NCBI RefSeq assembly: GCF_000688475.1
Contig: NZ_JIAN01000005.1
Location: 1,364,001 to 1,428,000 of the forward strand
From: Cellulomonas sp. URHE0023
GTDB lineage: Bacteria > Actinomycetota > Actinomycetes > Actinomycetales > Cellulomonadaceae
Direction: 5' to 3'
DNA: 64,000 bases
Made by a program: the position numbers and the translations under genes. The notes beneath the pieces are model-generated. The model was not told where the DNA came from. It searched no databases and worked only from the letters and a program-made list of their open reading frames with translations. This document shows, in pieces, positions 55,927-64,000 of this stretch. The stretch's first letter is position 1; each line of letters begins with the position of its first letter.

Positions 55927-57468
55927 ATGAGCGGCGATACGGCGGGACCGGTGCTGATCCGTGGGGGCCTGGTGGCCGACGGCACCGCCGACGACCTGGT
56001 GCGCGCGGACGTGCGCGTGGCGGGTGACCGGATCGTCGAGATCGGCCCTGACCTGAAGCCGGACGGGTCCGACGTGATCGACGCGGGCTGGCAGATCGTG
56101 ATGCCCGGGTTCGTCGACACGCACGTGCACGTCGACGCGCTGGTGCTGGACCCCGACACGCAGGCCGCGATGACGCACCAGGGCGTGACGACCGCTGTGC
56201 TCGGGCAGGACGGGGTCTCGTTCGCGCCGTCCCCGCAGGGTTCGGGCGCGACCGAGTACGCCGAGCGCTACTTCGCCGCGATCAACGGTCGGCACCCGAC
56301 GTTCCGTGGCGGAAGCGTCGCTGAGCTGCTGGCCACCTACGACGGCGCCACGACGCTCAACACGGCCTACCTCGTGCCCCACGGCACCGTCCGGTTCGCG
56401 GTCATGGGGGCCGAGGACCGACCGGCGACCCCTGCCGAGGTGGACCAGATGGTGCGGCTGCTCGAGCAGGGCCTCGCCGACGGCGCGGTCGGGATGTCCA
56501 CCGGCCTGGAGTACGCGCCGGCGATGTCCGCGGATCGTGACGAGCTGGTCGCGCTGTGCTCGGCGCTGGCGGCGAGGGGGAGGCCGCACGTCTCGCACAT
56601 GCGCGGCTACGAGGACCAGGCGCCGGCGGCGCTCGCGGAGCTCCTGGACCTCGCGAGGGTCACCGGCGTCGGCACGCACGTCTCGCACTTCCACGGTCCG
56701 TCCGACGTCCTGGTGCCGATGGTCGACGCCGCCCTCGCCGAGGGTCTCGACGTCACGTTCGACTCCTATCCGTACCTCAAGGGCTCGTCGATCCTCGCGC
56801 TCGTCGCGCTGCCGCCGTGGCTCCCGCTCGCCGACGCGGAGCGCACCCTCGCGCTGCTGCGGGACCCGGCCGTCCGTGCGGAGCTGCCGCCGCGGGACGA
56901 CGTGTGGGGGCGTGTGACCCTGTCGTGGGCGCCCGGCTTCGAGTGGGCGGAGGGTCTGCCCCTGCTGGAGGTCGCAGGGCGGCTCGGCATGAGCCCGACG
57001 GATGCCGCGCACCACCTGCTCATCGAGACGCGGTTGCAGGTCGGGTGCGTGTTCGGGTTCCCGCCGGGCGCCACCGAGCACTCGATGCGCGTGCTGGCAC
57101 AGCACCCGGCGCACTGCGCAGGCTCCGACGGCCTCTACCTCGGTGGCCACCCGCACCCGCGCGGCTGGGGCACGTTCGCCCGGTACCTGGGCGAGCACAC
57201 GCGCGAGCTGGCCGACTGGTCGTGGCCGGAGGCGTCTGCTCATCTCGCGACGACCGCGTCCCGGAGGTTCGGGCTCGTCGACCGCGGGAGGCTGACGGTC
57301 GGCGGACGCGCGGATGCCGTCGTGCTCGATCCGGCGAACGTCATCGACCTGGCCACCTACGACGCGCCCCGCACGCTGGCGACCGGCGTCCAGGCGGTGC
57401 TCGTCAACGGGGTGCCGGTCCTGCGGGACGGTCGGCTCACCGGGGCGCTGCCTGGCCGACCCAGGTGA
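55927..57468 (+). CDS. N-acyl-D-amino-acid deacylase-family amidohydrolase
   Basis: A 513-residue zinc amidohydrolase. The metal site starts with H-V-H-V-D (near residue 64), followed by G-M-S-T-G-L-E-Y, H-M-R, H-V-S-H-F-H and S-D-G. This is the D-aminoacylase branch, which releases free D-amino acids from N-acyl forms. Followed by a RidA gene and facing a D-serine-dehydratase-like gene, it suits D-amino-acid catabolism. Confidence 0.9.
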   Translation: MSGDTAGPVLIRGGLVADGTADDLVRADVRVAGDRIVEIGPDLKPDGSDVIDAGWQIVMPGFVDTHVHVDALVLDPDTQAAMTHQGVTTAVLGQDGVSFAPSPQGSGATEYAERYFAAINGRHPTFRGGSVAELLATYDGATTLNTAYLVPHGTVRFAVMGAEDRPATPAEVDQMVRLLEQGLADGAVGMSTGLEYAPAMSADRDELVALCSALAARGRPHVSHMRGYEDQAPAALAELLDLARVTGVGTHVSHFHGPSDVLVPMVDAALAEGLDVTFDSYPYLKGSSILALVALPPWLPLADAERTLALLRDPAVRAELPPRDDVWGRVTLSWAPGFEWAEGLPLLEVAGRLGMSPTDAAHHLLIETRLQVGCVFGFPPGATEHSMRVLAQHPAHCAGSDGLYLGGHPHPRGWGTFARYLGEHTRELADWSWPEASAHLATTASRRFGLVDRGRLTVGGRADAVVLDPANVIDLATYDAPRTLATGVQAVLVNGVPVLRDGRLTGALPGRPR

Positions 57469-57478
57469 CAATGGCGTC

Positions 57479-57853
57479 ATGACACGCGAGAAGATCAGGA
57501 CGTCCGACGCCCCGCAGCCCGCCGGCAACTACTCCCAGGGGATCCGGCTGGGCAACCTGGTGTGGACCGCGGGCTTCGGTCCGCAGGACCCGGTCACCGG
57601 TGCGATCGCCTCGTCGGTCGCGGACCAGACGCGTCAGGTGCTCCGCAACGTGGCCGCGACGCTGGCCGCCGCCGACCTCACGCTCGACGACGTCGTCAAG
57701 ACGACCGTGCACCTCGCGGACCTCGCTGACTTCGCCGAGTTCAACGAGGCGTACGGCGAGTTCTTCGGGGACCCCAAGCCGGCACGCACGACCGTCGGGT
57801 CGGTGCTCGCGGGGATCAAGGTCGAGATCGACGTGGTCGCCGGACGGGTGTAG
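57479..57853 (+). CDS. RidA-family enamine/imine deaminase
   Basis: A 124-residue trimeric RidA protein. Q-P-A-G-N-Y-S-Q near residue 14 and R-T-T-V-G-S, with the active-site Arg, are present, and V-E-I-D-V-V-A follows. It would hydrolyse the reactive 2-aminoacrylate made by a PLP dehydratase, such as the one encoded next to it. GACAAT lies 6 nt before the ATG, a possible leaderless start. Confidence 0.92.
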   Translation: MTREKIRTSDAPQPAGNYSQGIRLGNLVWTAGFGPQDPVTGAIASSVADQTRQVLRNVAATLAAADLTLDDVVKTTVHLADLADFAEFNEAYGEFFGDPKPARTTVGSVLAGIKVEIDVVAGRV

Positions 57854-57857
57854 CCCG

Positions 57858-59015
57858 TCAGAACCACGTCGTCACGACGTCGACCACACGCCGGTCCGCG
57901 TCCAGGACCGGGATGACCCGCCACTTGTCGAACGCCGTGCACGGGTGCGAGATGCCGAGCTCGAGCACGTCGCCCGGGTGGAGCGGGTCGGCCTCGGCGC
58001 CGGCCTCGAGGAACGCGTGCTGGTCGTTGGTGCGCGTGACCGTCCAACCGGCCTTGTCGAGCACGACCGGCAGACCGGCGTCGTAGGGGACGTCGCGCTT
58101 GCCGGCGCCGACGAGCGCCAGGCCGTCGGTCGGCGTCGACAGGACCTGCGCCCAGAGGCGCAGCGCGGGGTGCAGGCTCCCGGTGATCCTGGTGAAGGGC
58201 GTCGACGCGACGTAGGTGCCGTGGTCGTGCGTGACGTACGACCCGGACCGCAGGATCGTCCGACCGCCGGGGAACGGCCGGAGCTCGGCCGCGACCGCGT
58301 CGAAGTACGCCGACCCGCCCGCGGACAGGACGACCTCGCCGTCGATGAACGGCCGCAGCTCGTCGGCGAAGGCGCGGACCTCCGCCAGGAAGGCGCGAGC
58401 CTCGTTGAGGGTGGCGCAGCCGCCCTCGTAGGCGCTCACTCCTCGCAGCGACACCGTGTCGGTGGCGGCGATCGCCTGGGTGACCGCCATCGCCTGCTCG
58501 CGCGACCGCACCCCTGTCCGGTCGTACCCGACCTCGAGCAGCACCGTCACGGGACCGCCCGCAGCAGCCGCCAGGGCGACACCCTCGACCGAGTCGACGT
58601 AGAAGAGGATCTCGGCGTCGTCACATCCGGCGATCCAGCGCAGGACGGTCGGGTCGACGACCTCGTTGGCGACCAGGATCCGTCGGACCCCGAGCTCGTA
58701 CGCGGTGAGCAGCTGGTTGCCGGTGGCGACCGTCATGCCCCACGCCCCGGCGGCGAGCTGCGCCGCGAAGATCTCGGGCGACATCGTCGTCTTGCCGTGC
58801 GGCGCGAAGTCGAGGCCGCGGTCGCGGGTCCAGCCGGCCATCTCCGCGATGTTGTGTGCGAGAGCGTCGGCGTCGAGGGTCAGTACCGGGAACGTCAGCG
58901 AGCCGTCCTCGAGGGTGTGACCTGCCGCCGTGAACGCGTCGGCCGTCACCGGCTCCGGCTGCCAGAAGCCCTTCGTCGTGGGGCCGATCAGCGTGGTCGG
59001 GACGTGGACGGTCAT
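57858..59015 (-). CDS. D-serine-dehydratase-like PLP enzyme (alanine-racemase fold)
   Basis: A 385-residue fold-type III enzyme. The PLP lysine is in P-H-G-K-T-T. The zinc site near the C-terminus is H-P-C-T-A-F-D, as in eukaryotic-type D-serine dehydratase (DSD1) and D-threo-3-hydroxyaspartate dehydratase. It deaminates D-serine or related D-amino acids via an enamine that RidA removes. TAGGTT (59028-59023) is 7 nt before the ATG. It is convergent with the RidA gene. Confidence 0.88.
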   Translation of the reverse strand: MTVHVPTTLIGPTTKGFWQPEPVTADAFTAAGHTLEDGSLTFPVLTLDADALAHNIAEMAGWTRDRGLDFAPHGKTTMSPEIFAAQLAAGAWGMTVATGNQLLTAYELGVRRILVANEVVDPTVLRWIAGCDDAEILFYVDSVEGVALAAAAGGPVTVLLEVGYDRTGVRSREQAMAVTQAIAATDTVSLRGVSAYEGGCATLNEARAFLAEVRAFADELRPFIDGEVVLSAGGSAYFDAVAAELRPFPGGRTILRSGSYVTHDHGTYVASTPFTRITGSLHPALRLWAQVLSTPTDGLALVGAGKRDVPYDAGLPVVLDKAGWTVTRTNDQHAFLEAGAEADPLHPGDVLELGISHPCTAFDKWRVIPVLDADRRVVDVVTTWF

Positions 59016-59055
59016 GCCTCAGAACCTAGCCTCGCCGCCCCTTGCCGCTCGAGGC

Positions 59056-59745
59056 TCACGGAGGCGTCGCCGTCGTGGCGACGACGCACCGGCCGAGCTC
59101 GCGATCGAGGGAGTCGTGCTCCGCCGCGGTGACCCACAGCCCGTACGCGGCCTTCACGCGGATCTGCCGCAGCGCGTAGATGCACCGGTACCCCTTGTTG
59201 GGCGGGAGCCACGTGGCCGCGTCGGCTGCACCCTTGTCCTGGTTGGCGGGTCCGTCGACCGCGAGGAGGTTGGCCGGGTCGTTCGCGAAGGCGAGGCGCT
59301 TCTGCGGCGACCACTGCTGTGCGCCCGTCTCCCAGGCGTCGGCGAGGGCGACGACGTGGTCGATCTGGACGTCGGCCGAGTCGGGGCCGCGGACGAACGT
59401 CTCGCGCGTCCCCGTGTACGGCTCGTCCAGCGTCCCGGCGAGGACCGTGCAGTCGTCGTCCTGCGTGCGTTGCGCGACGAGGTCGCGAGCGAGGACGTCG
59501 TTGCGGGTGTCGCAGCCGTTCCTGTCGACGTCCGCCCAGGCCTGACCGAAGGCCTCGCGCGAGTACCCGTCGCTCGACGCGCGCTCTCGCACCTGGAGCC
59601 GGCGCAGGTCCTCGCGTCCGTCGGCCAGATCCTTCGCAGCCACCGGATACCTGGCCGCGGTGCGCGCGTCGGTCCAGGCCGGAGCGCCGGCGCCGACCGC
59701 CACGCACAGCGCCAGCACGACGACCCACGGCCACACCCGTCTCAT
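59056..59745 (-). CDS. Secreted HNH (DUF1524) nuclease, paralogue of the 52.2-kb protein
   Basis: A 229-residue protein with a short N-terminal hydrophobic segment ([14 protein letters not shown]), so it is secreted or anchored. The HNH domain shares with the 52.2-kb protein [21 protein letters not shown], and [15 protein letters not shown]. It lacks the Pro-rich linker and the Excalibur tail. Confidence 0.88.
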   Translation of the reverse strand: MRRVWPWVVVLALCVAVGAGAPAWTDARTAARYPVAAKDLADGREDLRRLQVRERASSDGYSREAFGQAWADVDRNGCDTRNDVLARDLVAQRTQDDDCTVLAGTLDEPYTGTRETFVRGPDSADVQIDHVVALADAWETGAQQWSPQKRLAFANDPANLLAVDGPANQDKGAADAATWLPPNKGYRCIYALRQIRVKAAYGLWVTAAEHDSLDRELGRCVVATTATPP

Positions 59746-59826
59746 ACGGCGACGGTGGCAGGTCCGCCGCGGCGCATCCTTGGCCGCGCACCGAGTCACG
59801 GTTCGGACGGGTTGTGGTCAGGTCGC

Positions 59827-59857
59827 TTGACTTAGAGCGCACTCTAAGGCGGACGGT
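59827..59857 (+). promoter_or_regulatory. MerR-type promoter with palindrome in a 19-bp spacer
   Basis: TTGACT (59827-59832) and GACGGT (59852-59857) are 19 nt apart. CTTAGAG-CGCA-CTCTAAG (59831-59848) is a perfect palindrome lying in that spacer. This is the classic MerR arrangement, 8 nt before the aldo/keto reductase ATG. Confidence 0.75.
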
Positions 59858-59864
59858 AGGTGAC

Positions 59865-60869
<1,005 letters not shown>

Positions 60870-60883
60870 GGCATGATCGGACC

Positions 60884-61324
60884 ATGAGCCTGCTTGCCGA
60901 ACGGTGGAGCATCGCGGAGGCGGCGGAAGCCACCGGCCTGACCGCCCACACGCTGCGCTACTACGAGCGAGACGGCCTCCTTTTGGGGTCGGTGGACCGC
61001 GCGTCGTCGGGTCATCGTCAGTACTCGGACCAGGACCTCAGCTGGATCCGGATGGTGACGCGGCTGCGGTCGACCGGGATGTCGATCCGTGACGTGCGCA
61101 TGTACGCGGACCTGGTGCGCGCGGGCGACGGGAACGAGGCTGCTCGTCTCGAGCTCCTGCGCGCGCACCGGGACCGCGTGCGCGAGCAGCTGCGCCAGGT
61201 GGCGGCACACCTCGACGCGATCGAGTTCAAGATCGACCTCTACGAGTCGAAGGTGGGCACCGACTCGGTAGCCGGTGCCTTGTCCGGCGACGTCACCGGA
61301 AGCGAACGGGTGAGGGCGCTCTGA
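60884..61324 (+). CDS. MerR-family transcriptional regulator
   Basis: A 146-residue MerR protein. W-S-I-A-E-A-A-E-A-T-G-L-T-A-H-T-L-R-Y-Y-E-R-D-G-L-L is the DNA-binding domain. It contains no cysteine at all, so it is not a metal- or redox-cysteine sensor and probably binds an organic carbonyl or drug. It likely activates the adjacent reductase through the 19-bp spacer. Confidence 0.92.
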   Translation: MSLLAERWSIAEAAEATGLTAHTLRYYERDGLLLGSVDRASSGHRQYSDQDLSWIRMVTRLRSTGMSIRDVRMYADLVRAGDGNEAARLELLRAHRDRVREQLRQVAAHLDAIEFKIDLYESKVGTDSVAGALSGDVTGSERVRAL

Positions 61325-61362
61325 GGCGCGATCGTCGGGTCGTCGCGGGTGCGGCGGTCCTC

Positions 61363-61716
61363 GTGGTGGTCGCGGGCCTCGCCGTGGGGAGCAACCCGGT
61401 GGGTGACGCGCTGTACGCGGTGCTCGTCTACGTGCTCGTGATCGGTGTGGTGCCGGCGGTGAGCAGCCGGGTGGCCGCGGCGGTCGCGTTCGCTGTCTGC
61501 GCGGCTCTCGAGCTGCTGCAGCTGACAGGTCTGTCGGCAACGGTCGTCGAGCAGGTGCCCGCTGCGCGCTACGTGCTCGGCACGACCTTCAACGCGCCGG
61601 ACCTGCTCGCCTACGCGGCCGGGGTCCTCCTGGCAGCGGGCGTCGACGCGCTGGTCCGGCGGTCGGCCGGGCGACGAGCACCTAGTCCGTCGGTGTCAGG
61701 ACGAACACCGGGATGA
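61363..61716 (+). CDS. DUF2809-like small membrane protein
   Basis: A 117-residue protein with four hydrophobic helices. A basic N-terminus and first helix would be restored if translation begins at CTG 61321, which overlaps the MerR stop; GTG 61363 is the first standard start. A-P-D-L-L-A-Y near the C-terminus fits DUF2809 (VanZ-like). Its 3' end overlaps the convergent Ddn-like gene by 35 bp. Confidence 0.7.
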   Translation: MVVAGLAVGSNPVGDALYAVLVYVLVIGVVPAVSSRVAAAVAFAVCAALELLQLTGLSATVVEQVPAARYVLGTTFNAPDLLAYAAGVLLAAGVDALVRRSAGRRAPSPSVSGRTPG

Positions 61717-62119
61717 GACGGTCGGTCTTCTTCTGGTAGTCCGCGTACGCCGGCCACACCTCGAGCGCGTGACCCCACCACTCGTCGCGCTCGGCGCCCG
61801 ACGCCTCGTGCGCGATGTAGTCGCGTTTGACCGCGCCGTCCTGCAGCTCGACATGCGGGTGCGCCACGAGGTTCCGGTACCAGGCGGGGTGCTCGGGCGC
61901 GCCGCCCTTCGAGGCGACGACCGCGTACCTGCCCTCATGCTCGACGCGCATGAGCGCGGTCTTGCGCAGCTTGCCGCTGCTCGCGCCGACCGACGTCAGG
62001 ACGATCACGGGCTTGCCCTGCAGGAGGTTCCCCTTGCGACCGTCGGTGGACTCGAAGAGCTCGGCCTGCTTGCGGGCCCACGCGGAGGTGCTCGGGGCGT
62101 ACTCACCAGAAAGAGGCAT
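61682..62119 (-). CDS. Deazaflavin (F420)-dependent nitroreductase-family protein
   Basis: A 145-residue Ddn-like split-barrel protein. [17 protein letters not shown] and [15 protein letters not shown] match the family's F420 and quinone site. It probably reduces quinones with F420H2. ATG 62119 was chosen; GTG 62125 adds two residues. Confidence 0.85.
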   Translation of the reverse strand: MPLSGEYAPSTSAWARKQAELFESTDGRKGNLLQGKPVIVLTSVGASSGKLRKTALMRVEHEGRYAVVASKGGAPEHPAWYRNLVAHPHVELQDGAVKRDYIAHEASGAERDEWWGHALEVWPAYADYQKKTDRLIPVFVLTPTD

Positions 62120-62169
62120 GACCACCGGAACGGCTCCGCGGGCTCTCAGATTCCCCAGGCCGACGAGCC

Positions 62170-63642
62170 CTACTCGGCTGGCTCGTCGGACGGGACGTGC
62201 TCGGTGGTGGTGCGAGGCATGGCGGCCGACGCGACGACCATCGCGACCGCGACGCCGAGGACCACGACGAACGCCAGGGTCACCGCCGAGCCGAACTGCT
62301 CCGGCGCCTGCTGAGGGTTCTGCCCGTTCATCTTGGCGTTGACCACGGCGCCGAGGACCGCGACGCCGACGGCGCTGCCCATCGACCGGGAGAACAGGTT
62401 GGCACCGGTCACCACCGCCCGGTCACCCCACCCGACGCTGGACTGCGCCGCGATCAGGGTGGGCGACGAGGTCAGGCCCAGACCCGCTCCGACGACGAAG
62501 CACGACAGGCCGACGCCGATGACGGTCGGGTCGGTGGACACCCAGACGAGCGCCGCGACGCCGAGGACCGCGATGCACGACCCGACGAGGGCGGTCGCGC
62601 GGAACCCGAACCGCAGGTACAGCCGTCCGGACTGGGAGGCGCTGATCGGCCAGCCGATGGTCAGGGCGGCTAGTGCCAGACCTGAGGTCAGGGGTGACAC
62701 GTGCAGCAGCGCCTCCAGGAACGACGGCACGTAGGAGGTGAGGCCGATCAGGATCACGCCCACCGCGACGGCGATGAGCGAGGCGGCCAGCAGCAGCCGT
62801 CGGGTGAACACCCACAGGGGAAGGACGGGTTCCGCGGCCGTCTTCTCCACACGGACGAACGCCAGGAACAGCACGGTCCCGACGACGAACGCGCCGATGC
62901 TCTGCGGTGAGGACCACGCCCACGCGTTGCCACCCTCCAGCAGACCGAGGATCAGCAGGCTCATCGACACGGTGAGCAGCGCGCCGCCGGTCCAGTCGAT
63001 GCGGTGCGGCTTGTGCTCGACCGTCTCGTGCAGGTGCCGGATCAGCAGCCACGCGGCCGCGGCGCACACGGGGACGTTGACGAAGAAGATCCACCGCCAG
63101 ATGCCCAACGACGAGAACACGCCACCGAGGGTCGGCCCGACGACCGACGAGACCGCCCAGACGCTCGCGATGTACCCCTGCACCTTTGCGCGCTCGGCGA
63201 CCGTGTAGATGTCACCGGCGATCGTGATCGCCATGGGCTGCACGGCGCCCGCGCCCAGACCCTGGACGGCCCGGAACGCGATGAGCGCCGGCATGCTCCA
63301 CGCGAACCCGCAGAGGACGGAGCCCGCGAGGAACAGCGCGATGCCGAGCAGCACGACGGGTTTGCGCCCCACCGTGTCGGCGAGCTTGGAGTAGATGGGG
63401 ACGCTCACGGCCTGGGTGAGCAGGTAGATCGAGAACAGCCACGGGAAGCTGCTGAACCCGCCGAGCTCGCCCACGATCGTCGGCACAGCCGTCGCGAGAA
63501 TGGTCGCGTCGATCGCGACCAGGCCGGTGGTGACCATGATCGCGATGAGGATCGGGCCGCGGTCGGAGCGGAACCCGACCCCGGAGGCGGTGGCGGTGCT
63601 GGTCAGGGCGCTCTCCTCGTCGTCGGTCCACCTCAACACCAC
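62170..63642 (-). CDS. DHA2-family drug:H+ antiporter (EmrB/QacA-like)
   Basis: A 490-residue MFS protein with about 14 helices. [12 protein letters not shown] near helix 1 and G-R-K-P (motif A) plus G-P-x-L-G-G (motif C) are present. It is a likely multidrug exporter. GTG starts at 63642 and 63639 are equivalent. It lies divergently from the S33 peptidase. Confidence 0.9.
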   Translation of the reverse strand: MVLRWTDDEESALTSTATASGVGFRSDRGPILIAIMVTTGLVAIDATILATAVPTIVGELGGFSSFPWLFSIYLLTQAVSVPIYSKLADTVGRKPVVLLGIALFLAGSVLCGFAWSMPALIAFRAVQGLGAGAVQPMAITIAGDIYTVAERAKVQGYIASVWAVSSVVGPTLGGVFSSLGIWRWIFFVNVPVCAAAAWLLIRHLHETVEHKPHRIDWTGGALLTVSMSLLILGLLEGGNAWAWSSPQSIGAFVVGTVLFLAFVRVEKTAAEPVLPLWVFTRRLLLAASLIAVAVGVILIGLTSYVPSFLEALLHVSPLTSGLALAALTIGWPISASQSGRLYLRFGFRATALVGSCIAVLGVAALVWVSTDPTVIGVGLSCFVVGAGLGLTSSPTLIAAQSSVGWGDRAVVTGANLFSRSMGSAVGVAVLGAVVNAKMNGQNPQQAPEQFGSAVTLAFVVVLGVAVAMVVASAAMPRTTTEHVPSDEPAE

Positions 63643-63698
63643 GCGCGGCGACGCATTCCGGCCGACCGGCTGGTGGACGTCCTCCTAGTCTGGTCCGC

Positions 63699-64000
63699 AT
63701 GGCGACGGAGTACCCGATGACCGGCTTCCTCGTGCGTGACCACCGGGTGGAGGTGCCGGTCGACTGGTCGGCGCCGGAGCGGTTCGGGTCGATCGAGGTG
63801 TTCGCGCGCGAGCTCGTGGACCCGACCAAGGCGTCTGAGGACCTCCCGCTGCTCGTGTTCCTGCAGGGCGGACCCGGACACGCGGGCCCGCGGCCGCTCG
63901 CCGGCGGATGGACCGCAGGCCTCCTCGAGAGGTTCCGGGTGGTGCTGCTCGACCAGCGCGGCACAGGTCGTTCCTCGCGCGTCGACGGGCACGCGATCGA
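63699..64000 (+). CDS. Start of an S33 prolyl aminopeptidase-like alpha/beta hydrolase (3'-truncated)
   Basis: The first 100 residues are visible, then the window ends. F-L-Q-G-G-P-G-H is the oxyanion H-G-G-P-G-like motif and L-L-D-Q-R-G-T-G-R-S-S precedes the nucleophile, as in S33 peptidases. TAGTCT (63686-63691) is 7 nt before the ATG. The catalytic residues lie beyond the window. Confidence 0.88.
   Translation, partial: MATEYPMTGFLVRDHRVEVPVDWSAPERFGSIEVFARELVDPTKASEDLPLLVFLQGGPGHAGPRPLAGGWTAGLLERFRVVLLDQRGTGRSSRVDGHAI

Overview
The window reads as about 64 kb of ordinary chromosome from a very GC-rich actinobacterium, most likely Cellulomonadaceae or another Micrococcales. The evidence is strong G/C bias at third codon positions, many GTG starts, F420-type oxidoreductases, a lipomannan-type LmeA protein, a secreted protein with S-layer-homology repeats, and many start codons placed 6-7 nt after a TANNNT -10 box (leaderless mRNAs). 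I see no rRNA, tRNA, CRISPR array, insertion sequence or prophage.

Layout, left to right. 1-4.1 kb: the tail of a Thr-Pro-rich membrane-anchored surface protein, a double zinc-ribbon protein, an unassigned protein, a flavin-binding protein, a membrane protein and a VOC protein. 4.1-6.9 kb: methionine aminopeptidase behind a structured leader with a 12-codon ORF, then methylmalonate-semialdehyde dehydrogenase. 6.9-11.1 kb: a DrrAB-type ABC exporter, a PadR regulator, a low-molecular-weight phosphatase and CorA. 11.2-17.6 kb: quinone oxidoreductase, aminotransferase, a patatin-like lipase behind a second peptide-coding leader, a class-I amidotransferase and a large secreted SLH protein. 17.7-25.1 kb: molybdenum-cofactor genes in two arms, moeB-moeA-moaC-mobA-DUF6457-moaD on + and mog-moaE-moaA on -, with pdxH and a membrane protein between them.

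25.5-30.4 kb: a tandem glycine riboswitch and gcvP-gcvT-gcvH, the glycine cleavage system. 30.5-36.5 kb: a LuxR-type HTH protein, a Nudix hydrolase, a MalY/PatB lyase, and metF-metE behind an S-box (SAM) riboswitch. 36.7-40.3 kb: an alkyladenine glycosylase co-transcribed with a TetR regulator that carries a long coiled-coil N-terminus, divergent from a second DrrAB-type exporter. 40.3-50.2 kb: HrpA helicase, a YbaK-type deacylase, a PPOX protein, an anti-sigma-factor antagonist and SbcD-SbcC nuclease. 50.3-55.8 kb: a Bcr/CflA exporter, a membrane-anchored HNH nuclease with an Excalibur domain, an LmeA-M50 pair, and MarR plus zinc-ribbon. 55.9-64 kb: a D-amino-acid module (N-acyl-D-amino-acid deacylase, RidA, D-serine-dehydratase-like enzyme), a second HNH nuclease, an aldo/keto reductase under a MerR-type promoter with its MerR gene, a DUF2809-like membrane protein, a Ddn-like reductase, a DHA2 exporter, and the start of an S33 peptidase.

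The most novel-looking signals are regulatory. Two leaders, before map and before the patatin gene, each combine a very strong Shine-Dalgarno, a tiny ORF, and mutually exclusive hairpins that involve the ORF's last codons. Next come a plus-strand terminator with no plus-strand gene to serve (candidate sRNA), the coiled-coil TetR with its palindromic divergent operator, and the textbook 19-bp-spacer MerR promoter.
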